Of a stretch of DNA of 64,000 nt, positions 52,981-63,700 are shown in pieces. A program made the translations under genes and the position numbers. The stretch lies in contig NZ_AP022332.1 of assembly GCF_009936375.1 (NCBI RefSeq), positions 744,001 to 808,000 of the forward strand, in the 5' to 3' direction. Below the pieces are notes generated by a model. That model searched no databases, was not told where the DNA came from, and saw nothing but the letters and a program-made list of their open reading frames with translations. Source of the stretch: Methylosinus sp. C49 (lineage in GTDB: Bacteria > Pseudomonadota > Alphaproteobacteria > Rhizobiales > Beijerinckiaceae). Each line of letters opens with the position of its first letter. Within the stretch, counting starts at the first letter, position 1.

Positions 52981-53925
52981 ATGCGCATAGGCATGCGCGC
53001 CGTATTCGCGGCGCTCGGAATCGTTCTGGCTTCATCTGTCGGCTCTGCGAGCCTCGCCGGCCCCTATAATCCGGTCGCGCAGGCCGCGCAGTCGAAGCTC
53101 GCCGCGCAAGGCTATGATCCGGGCGTGCTGGATGGCGTCGCCGGGACGAAGACGGCCGCCGCAATCTCCGCCTTCCAGCAGAAGTCCGGCCTGCCGCAGA
53201 GCGGCGCGCTCGACGCCGCGACGCTCGACAAGCTCGGCGTCGGCGTCTCGACGACGAAGCCCGTCGCCGATTGGATCGCCGTTCCGACGCAGGAGGAGAT
53301 CGACAAGCTCGTTTCGGCCAAGAATGATCCGGCCCAGGCCTACAGCAATTATCTGCCCAACGCCCCGGCGGCCGGCCTCTCGCTGCCCGGCGCGGCCATT
53401 CTCGCGGCGATGAACCAGAGCGCCGATGTCTATGGCAGCCGCCGCGCCGGCGAGCCCAAGCATACGGATCAAGGCTATCAATATACGGCCGACTGCCTGA
53501 AGACGAATTACGCGCCGACCAATTGGTCGGACATAACCATCCATTATTATTGCCAAATGTCGAAGCCGCGCGCCTGCTACACTTATGCGCTCTCTGGCAA
53601 ATCCACGCCCGCGGGGGTCAAATATCAGCGTCCGGCGGCTTATCGCGGCTGCGCGGCGGGCAAGTTGAAAGAGGCCGCCGATTTTGTCGCCTTCGTGCCG
53701 AAGACGCAGCCTCTGGTCTTTCAATATGTGATGTTTGGCCAGACGCACGCTTTCGATCACGAGCAGGAGCAGGCGATCATCAACGCCTTCTATGGCGTGA
53801 CGAATCCGGCCGACAAGGCGGAATGCAAGGCCAAGCGCCCGCGCCGCACCGAGGATCCGACCGACGGCTCCCATTGCCTCGTGAGCAAGATCATGTCGCC
53901 GCGCCTCGCCGGCAAGGGCGATTGA
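52981..53925 (+). CDS. secreted protein with peptidoglycan-binding-like domain
   Basis: This 314-residue exported protein starts at 52981 after AAGGGAG. The signal peptide covers residues 1-26 (ending SLA before GPYNP). Residues 30-80 match a PGBD-like fold (AQSKLAAQGYDPGVLDGVAG, then AAISAFQQKSGLPQSG). The remaining 200 residues contain six cysteines and no known enzyme motif. A strong terminator follows directly. Confidence 0.85.
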   Translation: MRIGMRAVFAALGIVLASSVGSASLAGPYNPVAQAAQSKLAAQGYDPGVLDGVAGTKTAAAISAFQQKSGLPQSGALDAATLDKLGVGVSTTKPVADWIAVPTQEEIDKLVSAKNDPAQAYSNYLPNAPAAGLSLPGAAILAAMNQSADVYGSRRAGEPKHTDQGYQYTADCLKTNYAPTNWSDITIHYYCQMSKPRACYTYALSGKSTPAGVKYQRPAAYRGCAAGKLKEAADFVAFVPKTQPLVFQYVMFGQTHAFDHEQEQAIINAFYGVTNPADKAECKAKRPRRTEDPTDGSHCLVSKIMSPRLAGKGD

Positions 53926-53937
53926 GCAGGAATAAGA

Positions 53938-53968
53938 AGAGAGGGGCCGCGAAGGCCCCTCTCTTTTT
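53938..53968 (+). terminator. intrinsic terminator after the PGBD-like gene
   Basis: An 11-bp stem AGAGAGGGGCC/GGCCCCTCTCT with loop GCGAA is followed by TTTT. It is oriented for the plus-strand gene. Its stem may also serve the convergent phosphate transporter gene ending at 53975. Confidence 0.92.
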
Positions 53969-53974
53969 GCCGCG

Positions 53975-55600
53975 TCACATCACCTGACGCAGCACGAAGT
54001 AGAGCGAAGCCGACAGCAATATGGCGGCGGGGAGCGTGAGCACCCAGGCCATCAGCAGCTTCTGGATCGTCGCCATCTGCACGCCGGCGCCATTGGCGGC
54101 CATCGTGCCGGCGACGCCGGAAGACAGCACATGCGTCGTCGAGACCGGCAGGCCATACATGTCGGCGGCGGCGATGGTGCCGGCGGCGACCAGCTCGGCC
54201 GAGGCGCCCTGGCCATAGGTCAGATGCTGCTTGCCGATCTTCTCGCCGACGGTGACGACGATGCGCTTCCAGCCGATCATCGTGCCGAGGCCGAGCGCGA
54301 TGGCGACCGCGATCTTCACCCACAGCGGGATGAATTTCGTCGCCTGATCGATCTGATCCTTATACTCCTTCAGCACTTTCTTGTCGGAGTCGGTCAGTTC
54401 CGCGGCCTTGTCCTTGGCGAGGAAGCGCAGCGCCTCGGAGGCGAGGTAGATGTCGTTACGCGTGTTGCCGACGGCGGCGAAGGGGATTTTCGAGATCGAG
54501 CCATAGCTCTCGACCTGATGCGAGATGTCGCGGATCAGCACGGCGAGCGACGGATAGGTTCCCTCGTTGATCTGATGCTGAGCGACATAAATCGTCACCG
54601 CCGGGCGCGGATCGCCGAGGACATTATAGCCGGCGGCCTTGGTCTCGACGACCTTGGACGCCGCATGCGAGGCCTTGGTGAAGCTCTCGAGATGGCTCGC
54701 CGGAAGCGCGCGATTGAGCGCATAGGAGGTGGGCACCGTGCCGATGAGGATCAGCATGATGAGGCCCATGCCCTTCTGGCCGTCATTTGAGCCATGCGCG
54801 AAGGAGACGCCCGTGCAGGTGAGAATCAGCAGGCCGCGAACCCACAAGGGCGGAGCCGCCTGGCCCTTGGGCTCGGCGTAGAGCTCTGGCTTGCGGACGA
54901 GGAACTTCATCACCAGCAGCAGCAGCGCGGCGGCGCCGAAGCCGAAGAGCGGTGAAAGCAGCAGCGAATAGCCGATATCGGTGGCCTTGCCCCAATCGAC
55001 GCCGGAGGTTCCGTCGCGGCCGCGTATGAGGGCGTTGGCGACGCCGACGCCGATGATGGAGCCGATCAGCGTGTGGGAGGAGGAGGCCGGCAGGCCGAGC
55101 CACCAGGTGCCGAGGTTCCAGACGATTGCGGCGATGAGCAGCGCGAACACCATGGCGAAGCCGGCCTGCGAGCCCACTTGCAGAATGAGCTCCACCGGCA
55201 GCAGCGACACAATGCCGAAGGCGACCGCGCCCGTGGAGAACAGCACGCCGAGGAAGTTGAAGAAGCCCGACCACACCACGGCCACCGGCGCCGGCATGGA
55301 ATGGGTGTAGATGACCGTCGCCACGGCGTTGGCCGTGTCGTGGAAGCCGTTCACGAACTCGAAGCCGAGCGCGATGAGCAGCGCCACGCCGAGCAGGATG
55401 AAGGGAAGATAATTGGTGACCGGCGCGCCGGACTCCAGAATATCCTTGTAGATGCTCCACGCCGTGAAGGCGAGGCCGAGCGCGATGACCGCGAGGAAGA
55501 CGAGAAGCGCGCGTATGTCGAGCTTGTGATCGAGCTTCGGCTTCGGACTGTGAGAGTCGGCGCTGTCGCGCAAATCGACGCTCGAGGCAACGGATGTCAT
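53975..55600 (-). CDS. pit: inorganic phosphate transporter, PiT family
   Basis: This 541-residue membrane transporter has the duplicated PiT signature: GFHDTANAVATVIYT in the first half and SFAHGSNDGQKGMGL in the second. About ten helices are seen, with a large hydrophilic loop at about 300-420 and a soluble N-terminal tail of about 28 residues. It imports metal-phosphate or phosphate with protons or sodium. AGGAGAAAG precedes ATG 55600. No PhoU-like gene is adjacent. Confidence 0.95.
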   Translation of the reverse strand: MTSVASSVDLRDSADSHSPKPKLDHKLDIRALLVFLAVIALGLAFTAWSIYKDILESGAPVTNYLPFILLGVALLIALGFEFVNGFHDTANAVATVIYTHSMPAPVAVVWSGFFNFLGVLFSTGAVAFGIVSLLPVELILQVGSQAGFAMVFALLIAAIVWNLGTWWLGLPASSSHTLIGSIIGVGVANALIRGRDGTSGVDWGKATDIGYSLLLSPLFGFGAAALLLLVMKFLVRKPELYAEPKGQAAPPLWVRGLLILTCTGVSFAHGSNDGQKGMGLIMLILIGTVPTSYALNRALPASHLESFTKASHAASKVVETKAAGYNVLGDPRPAVTIYVAQHQINEGTYPSLAVLIRDISHQVESYGSISKIPFAAVGNTRNDIYLASEALRFLAKDKAAELTDSDKKVLKEYKDQIDQATKFIPLWVKIAVAIALGLGTMIGWKRIVVTVGEKIGKQHLTYGQGASAELVAAGTIAAADMYGLPVSTTHVLSSGVAGTMAANGAGVQMATIQKLLMAWVLTLPAAILLSASLYFVLRQVM

Positions 55601-55855
55601 AACTTTCTCCTCGCAACTGAAAGGCGAGAATATTCAACAATTGGGCGCGACAACCGTATGACGAAGCGGGCTCTTTGGGTTGCAGGGCAGAAATTCTTCG
55701 CCACATGGCGTTTGGACGAAACGGCTGTTCTCTCGTGGTAGTTCTGTTAAAAGAACATTCTATTTGACATAGCGAACAAATCGCAAGAGCCTATAGGCTC
55801 GCGAAGCGATGCGCGCCCGGATGGGGCGCTCGCCGCGGAGAAGGAGGCCGAAAAA

Positions 55856-56089
55856 ATGTCCGACGCCTATATCATCGAGCTCGGCGAGGAAGCTGTCGGC
55901 GTGATCGCCCGCGACGCCAAGGGCTATCGCTTCTATGCGGCGAAACAGTCCTTCCGTCCGTTGGAGGGGCGTCTGTTCCAATCGGCGGAAAATGCGCGCA
56001 GCGCGGCTCTGGAGCTGCGGCGCGAATCGCCGCCGCGTCGCTCCGCGCTCACCTCGCTCGGCCTCGTCGCGCAGCAGGGGCGCGGTTGA
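55856..56089 (+). CDS. small hypothetical protein
   Basis: This 77-residue protein starts MSDAYIIELGEEAVGVIARD after a strong AAGGAGG site. The N-terminal half forms a short beta-rich region (AVGVIARDAKGYRFYAA), and the rest is helical and basic. I recall similar short proteins in Rhizobiales, with no known function. It is followed by a cluster of inverted repeats. Confidence 0.7.
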   Translation: MSDAYIIELGEEAVGVIARDAKGYRFYAAKQSFRPLEGRLFQSAENARSAALELRRESPPRRSALTSLGLVAQQGRG

Positions 56090-56123
56090 GCGGCGCTTCG
56101 GATCGTTTCACGCGGCGGCCCCG

Positions 56124-56162
56124 CATTCCCGGCCGGGCCGGGCCTCTGGCCCGCCGGGAATG
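56124..56162. repeat. palindromic intergenic repeat (CATTCCCGGC type)
   Basis: CATTCCCGGC (56124-56133) and GCCGGGAATG (56153-56162) enclose an inner GGGCC/GGCCC pair. GACGGCGC and a T6 run follow on the plus strand, so it may end the small gene's transcript. Confidence 0.7.
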
Positions 56163-56177
56163 ACGGCGCTTTTTTAA

Positions 56178-56210
56178 AGTCATTCCGGCTCAGATCGGGC
56201 CGGAATGACT
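56178..56210. repeat. 12-bp palindrome (AGTCATTCCGGC type)
   Basis: AGTCATTCCGGC and GCCGGAATGACT form a perfect stem with a 9-base loop. It belongs to the same general palindrome style as 765-793 and 56124-56162, with CATTCCGG in place of CATGGCCGG. Confidence 0.75.
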
Positions 56211-56227
56211 GTGTATCTCTTCATTCG

Positions 56228-56278
56228 ATCGTGTTTTCTTCACGCGAACCGGTTCCCACTTCGCTCGAAAACGCTCTC
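56228..56278 (-). repeat. Rhizobiales-type repeat abutting the ugd stop codon
   Basis: Read on the minus strand it is GAGAGCGTTTTCGAGCGAAG, then TGGGAACCGGTTCGCGTGAA and GAAAAC. It is the same family as 30932-30993. It begins at the ugd stop codon (56277-56279), so the ugd termination codon lies at the repeat boundary. Confidence 0.75.
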
Positions 56279-57581
56279 ACGCCCGGCCGACGCTCGTGTA
56301 GTCGAAGCCGCGTTTGCGAATGTCGGCGGCGCGGTAGATGTTCCGCAGATCGACGATCACCGGCGTCTTCAGCAGCGTCTTGATGCGATCGAGATCGAGC
56401 GCGCGGAACGCGTCCCATTCCGTGACGATGACCAGCGCATCGGCGCCTTCGGCCGTCTGATAGGGATCCTCGCAGAAGGTCACTTCCGGCATCAGCGGCT
56501 TCGCCTGGCTCATGCTCTCGGGATCATAGGCATAGACCTTGGCGCCGTCGCCGGCGAGCGAGGCCACTATGGCGAGCGAGGGCGCGTCGCGCATATCGTC
56601 GGTGTTGGGCTTGAAGGCGAGGCCGAGCAGGCCGATCTTCTTGCCGCGCACCGAGCCGCCGAGCGCCGAGATCACCTTGCGGGCCATGGCGCGCTTGCGG
56701 GCGTCGTTCACCGCCACCACCGTCTCGACGATGCGCAGCGGCGCGGCGTAATCCTGCCCCGTCTTCAGCAGGGCGAGCGTGTCCTTGGGGAAGCAGGAGC
56801 CGCCATAGCCCGGCCCGGCGTGCAGGAACTTCGAGCCGATGCGATTGTCGAGGCCGATGCCGCGCGCGACCTCCTGCACATCCGCGCCCACGCGCTCGCA
56901 GAGGTCGGCGATCTCGTTGATGAAGGTGATCTTGGTCGCGAGAAAGGCGTTGGCCGCATATTTGGTGAGCTCGGAGGTGCGGCGGCCGACGAAGACCAGC
57001 GGCGGCTGGTTGAGGCTCAGCGGCCGGTAGATTTCCGACATCACCTCGCGCGCGCGCTCGTCCTCGACGCCGATGACGACGCGGTCCGGGCGCTTGAAAT
57101 CCTCGATCGCCGCGCCCTCGCGCAGAAACTCGGGATTGGAGACGACCGCGAAATCCGCCCCGGGATTGACCTCGCGGATGAGGCGCTCGACCTCGTCGCC
57201 CGTGCCGACCGGGACGGTCGATTTGTTGACGATGACGGTGAATTTGTCGAGCGCGCGGCCGATGGTCTCGGCGGCGGCGTAGACATAGGAGAGGTCCGCG
57301 TGGCCGTCGCCGCGGCGCGACGGCGTGCCGACGGCGATGAAGACCGCGTCCGCGCCGCGCACGGCCGGCGTGAGATCGGTGGTGAAGAACAGGCGGTTCT
57401 GCTTCACATTATTGGCGACGAGCTCGTCGAGCCCGGGCTCGAAGATCGGAATCTCGCCGCGCAGCAGCCGCTCGATCTTCGAGGCGTCGCTGTCGACGCA
57501 GGTCACGACATGGCCGAAATCGGCGAAGCAGGCGCCGGAAACGAGGCCGACATAGCCCGATCCGATCATTGTGATGTTCAT
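56277..57581 (-). CDS. ugd: UDP-glucose 6-dehydrogenase
   Basis: This 434-residue NAD enzyme makes UDP-glucuronate for exopolysaccharide or lipid decoration. The N-terminal NAD-binding motif is MIGSGYVGLVSGACFADFGH, the catalytic Cys is in GGSCFPKDTLAL, and the C-terminal UDP-binding domain has GLAFKPNTDDMRDAPS. No polysaccharide genes are nearby. Confidence 0.97.
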   Translation of the reverse strand: MNITMIGSGYVGLVSGACFADFGHVVTCVDSDASKIERLLRGEIPIFEPGLDELVANNVKQNRLFFTTDLTPAVRGADAVFIAVGTPSRRGDGHADLSYVYAAAETIGRALDKFTVIVNKSTVPVGTGDEVERLIREVNPGADFAVVSNPEFLREGAAIEDFKRPDRVVIGVEDERAREVMSEIYRPLSLNQPPLVFVGRRTSELTKYAANAFLATKITFINEIADLCERVGADVQEVARGIGLDNRIGSKFLHAGPGYGGSCFPKDTLALLKTGQDYAAPLRIVETVVAVNDARKRAMARKVISALGGSVRGKKIGLLGLAFKPNTDDMRDAPSLAIVASLAGDGAKVYAYDPESMSQAKPLMPEVTFCEDPYQTAEGADALVIVTEWDAFRALDLDRIKTLLKTPVIVDLRNIYRAADIRKRGFDYTSVGRA

Positions 57582-57695
57582 CGTCTCTCGTCTCTCGTTC
57601 GGTCCAAAGGACTGTCACTGCAACGCAATTATTTCGTCGCCATGACAAAAACGTTTTTTGGCGCGGCCGCCGCGCCCGGTCGGGGAGGCGCCGCC

Positions 57696-59975
57696 CTAAC
57701 CCCCGACCCCGAAAGCGGCCAGAGCGGCCATATTGACGATATCGGCGTCGGTTGCGCCCAATTGAACGATTTGGATCGGCTTGTCGAGCCCGACGATCAA
57801 TGGACCCAGAACTGTCGCCCCGCCCAGCTCCTGCAGCATTTTGGTGGAGATGGAGGCGGAGTGAAAGGCCGGCATTATCAATACATTGGCGGTGTCGCTG
57901 AGACGCGAGAACGGATAGGCCGCCATGGCGTGACGGCTGAGCGCCACATCGGCCGCCATCTCGCCCTCATATTCGAAGTCCACCCGCCGCGAATCGAGCA
58001 CGCGCACCGACTCGTGCATGCGGGCCGTGCGTTCGCCCGGCGGATAGCCGAAAGTGGAGAAGGCGAGCATGGCGACGCGCGGCTCGAGGCCGATGCGCCG
58101 CGCCACCCCCGCCGCCTCTATCGCTATATCGGCGAGATCGGCGGCCTCCGGCATTTCGGTGATCGCCGTGTCGGCGACGACGACGATGCGCCCATGCGCC
58201 AGCACCAGAGAGGCGCCGATCAGCCTGTGGCCCGGCTTCTGATCCACGACATGGCGCACATCCTCCAGCGCATTGGAGAAATTGCGGGTGACGCCCGTCA
58301 CCATGGCGTCGGCGTCGCCCTGCGCCACCATGGCCGCGGCGAAATGATTGCGGTCGGTGTTGATGAGACGCTGACAGTCGCGGAACAGAAAACCCTTGCG
58401 CTGCAGGCGCTCGAACAGAAATTGCGCATAGACGCCATTGCGCGAGGAGAGCTTGGCGTTGTGCACCTCTATATGATCGCCGAGCTCGAGGCCGGCGTTG
58501 CGCGCAGTCTGCGCGACGCGATCCTCGCGGCCGACGAGTATGGCGCGCCCCAATCCCTGCGTGACGAAGGAGAGCGCGGCGCGAATGACCTGCTCCTCCT
58601 CGCCCTCGGCGAAGACGACGCGCTTGGGATCGCGCCGCACGCGATCATAGATCGTGTGCATCAGCCCGGCGATGGGATCGCGCCGCGCGGAGAGTTCGGC
58701 GCGATAGGCGTTCATATCGACGATCGGATGGCGCGCGACGCCCGAATCCATCGCCGCTTTGGCGACGGCCGGCGACACGATGGAGATGAGGCGCGGATCG
58801 AATGGCGCGGGGATGAGATAATCGCGGCCGAAGCGCGGCCGCGCGCCCTGATAGGCGTTGGCGACCTCGTCCGGCACATCCTCGCGCGCCAGCTCGGCGA
58901 GCGCTTTCGCCGCGGCGATCTTCATTTCCATGTTGATCGTCTTGGCGCGCACGTCGAGCGCGCCGCGGAAAATGTAAGGAAAGCCCAGAACATTGTTGAT
59001 CTGGTTGGGATAGTCGGAGCGTCCCGTGGCGACGATTGCGTCCGGCCGCGCGGCCAGCGCCTCCTCCGGCGTGATCTCGGGATCGGGATTGGCCATTGCG
59101 AAGACGATCGGATCGGGCGCCATCGTCTTCAGCATCTCGGGCGTCAGCGCGCCTTTCACCGAGAGGCCGAAGAATATGTCGGCGCCGTCCAGCGCCTCAG
59201 CCAGCGTGCGCGCGTCGGTCTCGACCGCATGCGCGCTCTTCCATTGATTCATGCCTTCGGCGCGGCCGCGATAGACGACGCCCTTGGTGTCGCAGAGCGT
59301 GACATTCTGCGGCGCGAATCCCATCGCCTTGGCGAGATCGAGACAGGCGATGCCCGCGGCGCCCGCGCCATTGCAGACGAGGCGCGTGTTCTTTATGTCG
59401 CGGCCGGTGAGATGCAGCGCGTTCAAGAGGCCGGCGCTGGAGATGATCGCGGTGCCGTGCTGATCGTCGTGAAAGACGGGAATGTCCATCAATTCGCGCA
59501 GGCGCTCCTCGATGATGAAGCATTCCGGCGCCTTGATGTCCTCGAGATTTATGCCGCCGAAGGAGGGACCGAGATAGCGCACGGCGGCGATGAAGGCCTC
59601 CACCTCCTGCGTGTCGATCTCGAGGTCGATGGAGTCGATGTCGGCGAAGCGCTTGAACAGCGTCGCCTTGCCTTCCATCACGGGCTTGGCGGCGAGCGCG
59701 CCGAGATTGCCGAGGCCGAGGATGGCCGTGCCATTGGTGATGACGGCGACGATATTGCCCTTGACGGTATAGTCATAGGCGAGGGACGGGTTTTCCGCGA
59801 TGGCCAGCACGGGCGCGGCGACGCCGGGCGAATAGGCGAGCGAGAGATCGCGCTGCGTCGCCATGGGCTTGGTGGGCACGACGGCGATTTTGCCGGGGCG
59901 CCCGCGTGAGTGGTAGAGCAGAGCCTCCTTGTCGGTGAAGACAGGACGTTCGCGCTTCGGAGGCTTTTCGGCCAT
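57696..59975 (-). CDS. maeB: NADP-dependent malic enzyme with C-terminal phosphotransacetylase-like domain
   Basis: This 759-residue enzyme decarboxylates malate to pyruvate. The malic domain (about 1-425) has [15 protein letters not shown], then [27 protein letters not shown] in pieces ([12 protein letters not shown]) and [13 protein letters not shown]. The C-terminal 330 residues resemble phosphotransacetylase ([33 protein letters not shown]), as in MaeB, where this part is regulatory and binds acetyl-CoA. A GAGGGGG site precedes ATG 59975. Confidence 0.96.
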   Translation of the reverse strand: MAEKPPKRERPVFTDKEALLYHSRGRPGKIAVVPTKPMATQRDLSLAYSPGVAAPVLAIAENPSLAYDYTVKGNIVAVITNGTAILGLGNLGALAAKPVMEGKATLFKRFADIDSIDLEIDTQEVEAFIAAVRYLGPSFGGINLEDIKAPECFIIEERLRELMDIPVFHDDQHGTAIISSAGLLNALHLTGRDIKNTRLVCNGAGAAGIACLDLAKAMGFAPQNVTLCDTKGVVYRGRAEGMNQWKSAHAVETDARTLAEALDGADIFFGLSVKGALTPEMLKTMAPDPIVFAMANPDPEITPEEALAARPDAIVATGRSDYPNQINNVLGFPYIFRGALDVRAKTINMEMKIAAAKALAELAREDVPDEVANAYQGARPRFGRDYLIPAPFDPRLISIVSPAVAKAAMDSGVARHPIVDMNAYRAELSARRDPIAGLMHTIYDRVRRDPKRVVFAEGEEEQVIRAALSFVTQGLGRAILVGREDRVAQTARNAGLELGDHIEVHNAKLSSRNGVYAQFLFERLQRKGFLFRDCQRLINTDRNHFAAAMVAQGDADAMVTGVTRNFSNALEDVRHVVDQKPGHRLIGASLVLAHGRIVVVADTAITEMPEAADLADIAIEAAGVARRIGLEPRVAMLAFSTFGYPPGERTARMHESVRVLDSRRVDFEYEGEMAADVALSRHAMAAYPFSRLSDTANVLIMPAFHSASISTKMLQELGGATVLGPLIVGLDKPIQIVQLGATDADIVNMAALAAFGVGG

Positions 59976-60092
59976 TTTTCCCCCTCTCGGTCCGAATCAT
60001 CGGATTGCCGGGGGCACTTAGCAAGAGGTTTGCGACGACAATATGCCGAAGCTCCGGGCCGCGGCCCGAGCCCTCGCCGGGCGAGGCGCGCC

Positions 60093-60653
60093 CTAGAACT
60101 GCACCTTGGGGGTCTCCTGGACGGCCTTGCGCTCGCCCTCCTCGAGATTGAAGAACTCCTGCGGGACAAAGCCGAAGGACGCGGCATACAAGGCCGCCGG
60201 AATGCTCTCGCGGGCGGCGTTGTATTCGGCCGAGGCGTTGTTGAAGAAGCGCCGCGACGCCGCGATCTTATTCTCCACGTCGGACAGCTCGCTCTGCAAC
60301 TGCTGGAAATTCTGATTGGCTTTCAGATCGGGATAATTCTCGGCGAGGGCGAACAGCCGGCCGAGCACGCCGTTCAGCGCGCTCTCGGCGGCGGCCTGCG
60401 CCTGCGGGCCATTGGCCGCCACCGCCTTGTTGCGGGCCGCGACGACCTCCTCGAGCGTGCCGCGCTCATGGGCGGCGTAGCCCTTCACCGTCTCCACCAG
60501 ATTGGGGATGAGATCGTGGCGCTGCTTGAGCTGCACATCTATGTCCGAGAAAGCCTGACGGCAGCGCTGGCGCAGCGTCACCAGGCCGTTATAGGAGCCG
60601 ATGAGCCAGAGGACGGCGAGAACCAATACGCCGAGAAGAACGAGAGCGGTCAT
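60093..60653 (-). CDS. lemA: LemA family protein
   Basis: This 186-residue protein has one N-terminal membrane helix (1-20) and the LemA core: YNGLVTLRQRCRQAFSDIDV, LKQRHDLIPNLVETVKGYAA and AENYPDLKANQNF. The function is not settled, and it often occurs with HtpX-type or TPM-domain proteins. AAGGAG precedes ATG 60653. Here it lies between maeB and tamB, away from the M48 protease at 44074. Confidence 0.95.
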   Translation of the reverse strand: MTALVLLGVLVLAVLWLIGSYNGLVTLRQRCRQAFSDIDVQLKQRHDLIPNLVETVKGYAAHERGTLEEVVAARNKAVAANGPQAQAAAESALNGVLGRLFALAENYPDLKANQNFQQLQSELSDVENKIAASRRFFNNASAEYNAARESIPAALYAASFGFVPQEFFNLEEGERKAVQETPKVQF

Positions 60654-60786
60654 TTGAGGCTCCTTGATCGTCCCGCCGCACGGTCAGCGGCGGAATGCGC
60701 AAGTCGTATCCGGCTTTGGCGACGCGTGAAAGTGCGCCGGCGCACAGCTGGGCCCCTCGACGATCATCGAAGCGGCCATCCGCGCG

Positions 60787-63700
60787 TCAATATTCCCATT
60801 CGACGCCGACGCCGAGCGAGGATTTGCCGTCGACCTTGGTCTCGCCCTTCACGCGGACATTCTTGGTGACGTCCACGCCGACGCTGACGGCGGTCTGCTC
60901 CGGCTTGGCGCCCGTGCGCACGCCGACGCTGATATTGTCGGAAATATAGCGCGAGGCGCCGACCGTCGGCCCGCTGGAGCCGCCGGCCTCGAGATCGAGC
61001 GAATCGACGCCGAGCGCCTTGCGCATTTTCTCGAATGCGTCGACGCCGGTTCCGGCGCCGGAGAATTGCGCCAGAGCGGTGGCGAGCTGCACCGCCTGAA
61101 AGGCCGACAGCGAGCCCGAAGCTTTGGCGAAAAGCAGGCGCGAGAGCACCTCGTCCTGCGGCAGCTCCGGCGAGGAGGAGAAGGAGAAATTCGGCAGCGA
61201 GGCCGGGCCGGAGACGCCGATCTTGGCGGTAACGTCGCTCGCCGTCGTCTCGGCGGTGAAATCGAGCTGCGGAACGAGGCCGCCCGCGAAGCTCAATTTT
61301 CCGCGCGTGAGATCGATACGCTGGGTCAGCAATTGCAGCTTGCCGCGGCGCAGATCGAAAGCGCCGTTGACGGCGGGTTTTTGGATCGTGCCATTCAGCT
61401 TCAGCTCGCCGCCGAATTCGGCGTCTATGCCGCGTCCGCGCACGAAGATGCGATTGGGCGCGGCGAGCGTGAGGTCGATCGTCGCGTCGAAAGGCGAGTG
61501 TTTTGCCGCGCGCGCTTTCTCCTTGGCTTCCAGCGCCAGCATCTCCTTGGCGAAAGCGCGCGGCGAAACATGCACGGTCCCGCGCGGCGCCTGAAAGGAG
61601 GCGGGCAGGCGATCGGGGACGTTGACCTCCATCGTCGTCAGCGTCACGCGGCCCGAGACTTTCGGCGAGCGCGCGAGCGGGCCGCCTATGTCGAGATCGA
61701 GATCGGCGGTGGCGGAGACGAGATCGCTGGCGACGAGCTGCGCATTCTTGGCCTTGATGCGAATGGCGCCGGGCATTCCCGCCTGCGGCTCGACGGCGAT
61801 TTTGCCGGTCGCGGCGATCTGCCCGCCATTCTTGGTGAGCGCTGTGAGCCGCGTGATGGCGATCTCGCGTCCATGTCCGTCGAGCTTGGCGTCTATGTGG
61901 TCGAGATAGACGCCGTTCAGCGGATCGGAGAAGGAGCCGTTCGCGAGCGTCACGCCGCCTTCGATCGCCGGCGCGGCGACGGAGCCGCCGATGCGCAGAT
62001 CGACATTGGCCTTGCCGCGCAGGCTCTGGCCATTGACGGAGAGCGCCGTGTCGGCGAGCTTGGCGTCCGCCTCGCCCTTCACTTTCAAATCGAGCGCGCC
62101 GGCGGCGTCGATCGGCGCCGAGCCGGTGATGGCGAAGCGCCCGCCGGCGCCGAGCGCGATATTCGCGTCGAGGCTCGTGCGCGCGCCGGCGAGCGCGCCA
62201 TGCGCGTCCATGTCCAGCGGCGGCAGGCCATTGCTGCGCAATTGCGGCGCGGAGAGCTTGGCGATCTTGATCTTCCAGTCGCCGCTCGGCGCTTTCTTGT
62301 CGCCGGTAATTCGCGCCTCGGCGTCCAATGCGCCGTCGAGCGCCAAGCTGGCGTCGGCGATTGAAGCGATGGAGAGCGGAATGGCGCGCGCTCTCGCGGT
62401 GAGATCGAGCCGCTCGCCAATGGTTCCGTCAATGTCGAGCCGGCCGGCGCCGAGCGCGAGCGCGATTCCTTTCAGCTCCACCGCGCCGCCGCCGAGCGTG
62501 ATGTTCGCCGGCGCCGCGAGGGCGATGCGCTTGCCGGCGCGCTGCGCGGACAGCGTTTTGATCTCGAGCCGCGTCTTCTCGCCCGGCGTCAGCGTGGAGC
62601 GGCTCGCAATGGCGAAGCCCTCCGCATCCACTGCGAGATCGAGCGCCGTGGCGGCGCCGGCGGGCGTGGCGGTGAGACGTGCTTTGGAAATCGTCTTGCC
62701 GCCGACATGGAGCGCGTCCACGGCGATGTTTCCGTCGAGCGCCGGTCGGCGCAGCAGATCATGGCCTTCGAGCTTGGCGCTCAATCTCTCGATCGTCGTG
62801 TCGGCGGCGCGAATGCGCGTTCCCTGCGCATCTATCGAGATGTTCTGCGCCCCCTGCGAAGCGTCGAGGATGATGTCGGCCTTCAGCGCGCCGGAGAGCT
62901 TGCGCAGAGCGAGCGCGGAGAGATCGTCGAGATCGGGCGCGGCGAGAGAGAATCGCCCGCTGGCGAGCTTTTGCGCATCCAGCGTGAGCGCGCCGCGGAG
63001 AGTCGCGCGGCCGACAGAGAGATCGAGGTCGTTCGCCGTCCAGCCGGCGTCCTTATGCGCGACATTCAATTTGCCGCGCGCCGGGGCGCCGTCTATGGCG
63101 CCGTCCAGCGTCGCGGTCGCGACGAGCGCGCCGGTGAGATCACGCGCGGCGCCATGCAGCGCGAGCTTTTGGATCGCGTGGCCGTCGAGATGCGCGCCGC
63201 TGAGCAGCGCCTCGAAATCGGCGTTGGGCTTGTCGGCGGAGCCGGTCGCCTTCACCGAGATTTCTGCGCGGCCGGAGAGGCGCGGATCGGCGGGCTTCAG
63301 ATCGGCGATCGTGACCTTCGCGCCGACGTCGAGCGCCTCGCGCATCGCCGCGCCGTCGATCTTCGTCGCGACATGCGCGCCGCGCAATTCGAGCCCGTCG
63401 AAGCGCAGGCCGCCGCCGGGCAGCGAGGCGACCGCGCCGCTGAGCGTCACGCGCTCGCCCAACAGCTTCTCCAGCGCAGGCGCCTCGAGCGACGGAACGG
63501 CCAGCGTTCCGCTCAGAGTCGCGCTCACGCGCTCGTCTTTCGGAACGCCCTTCAGCGCTATCGAAAGATCGAGCGGGCGCGGCGCAGCGTCGGAGCGGCC
63601 GCGGATGGCGATATCGCCCTCGAGCGCGCCATCGTCGCGCAGAGTGGCGGAGCCGGCGAGCTGCGTCACGCCGTCGAGCAGCGGAACGGCGGCGGGCGGC

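Noticed and set aside
56205-59909. 1234-codon plus-strand open frame across ugd and maeB
   Set aside because: It is antisense to two certain genes. High-GC genes with G/C at third positions leave the opposite strand open. The translation is Arg/Asp/Gly-rich with no domain.
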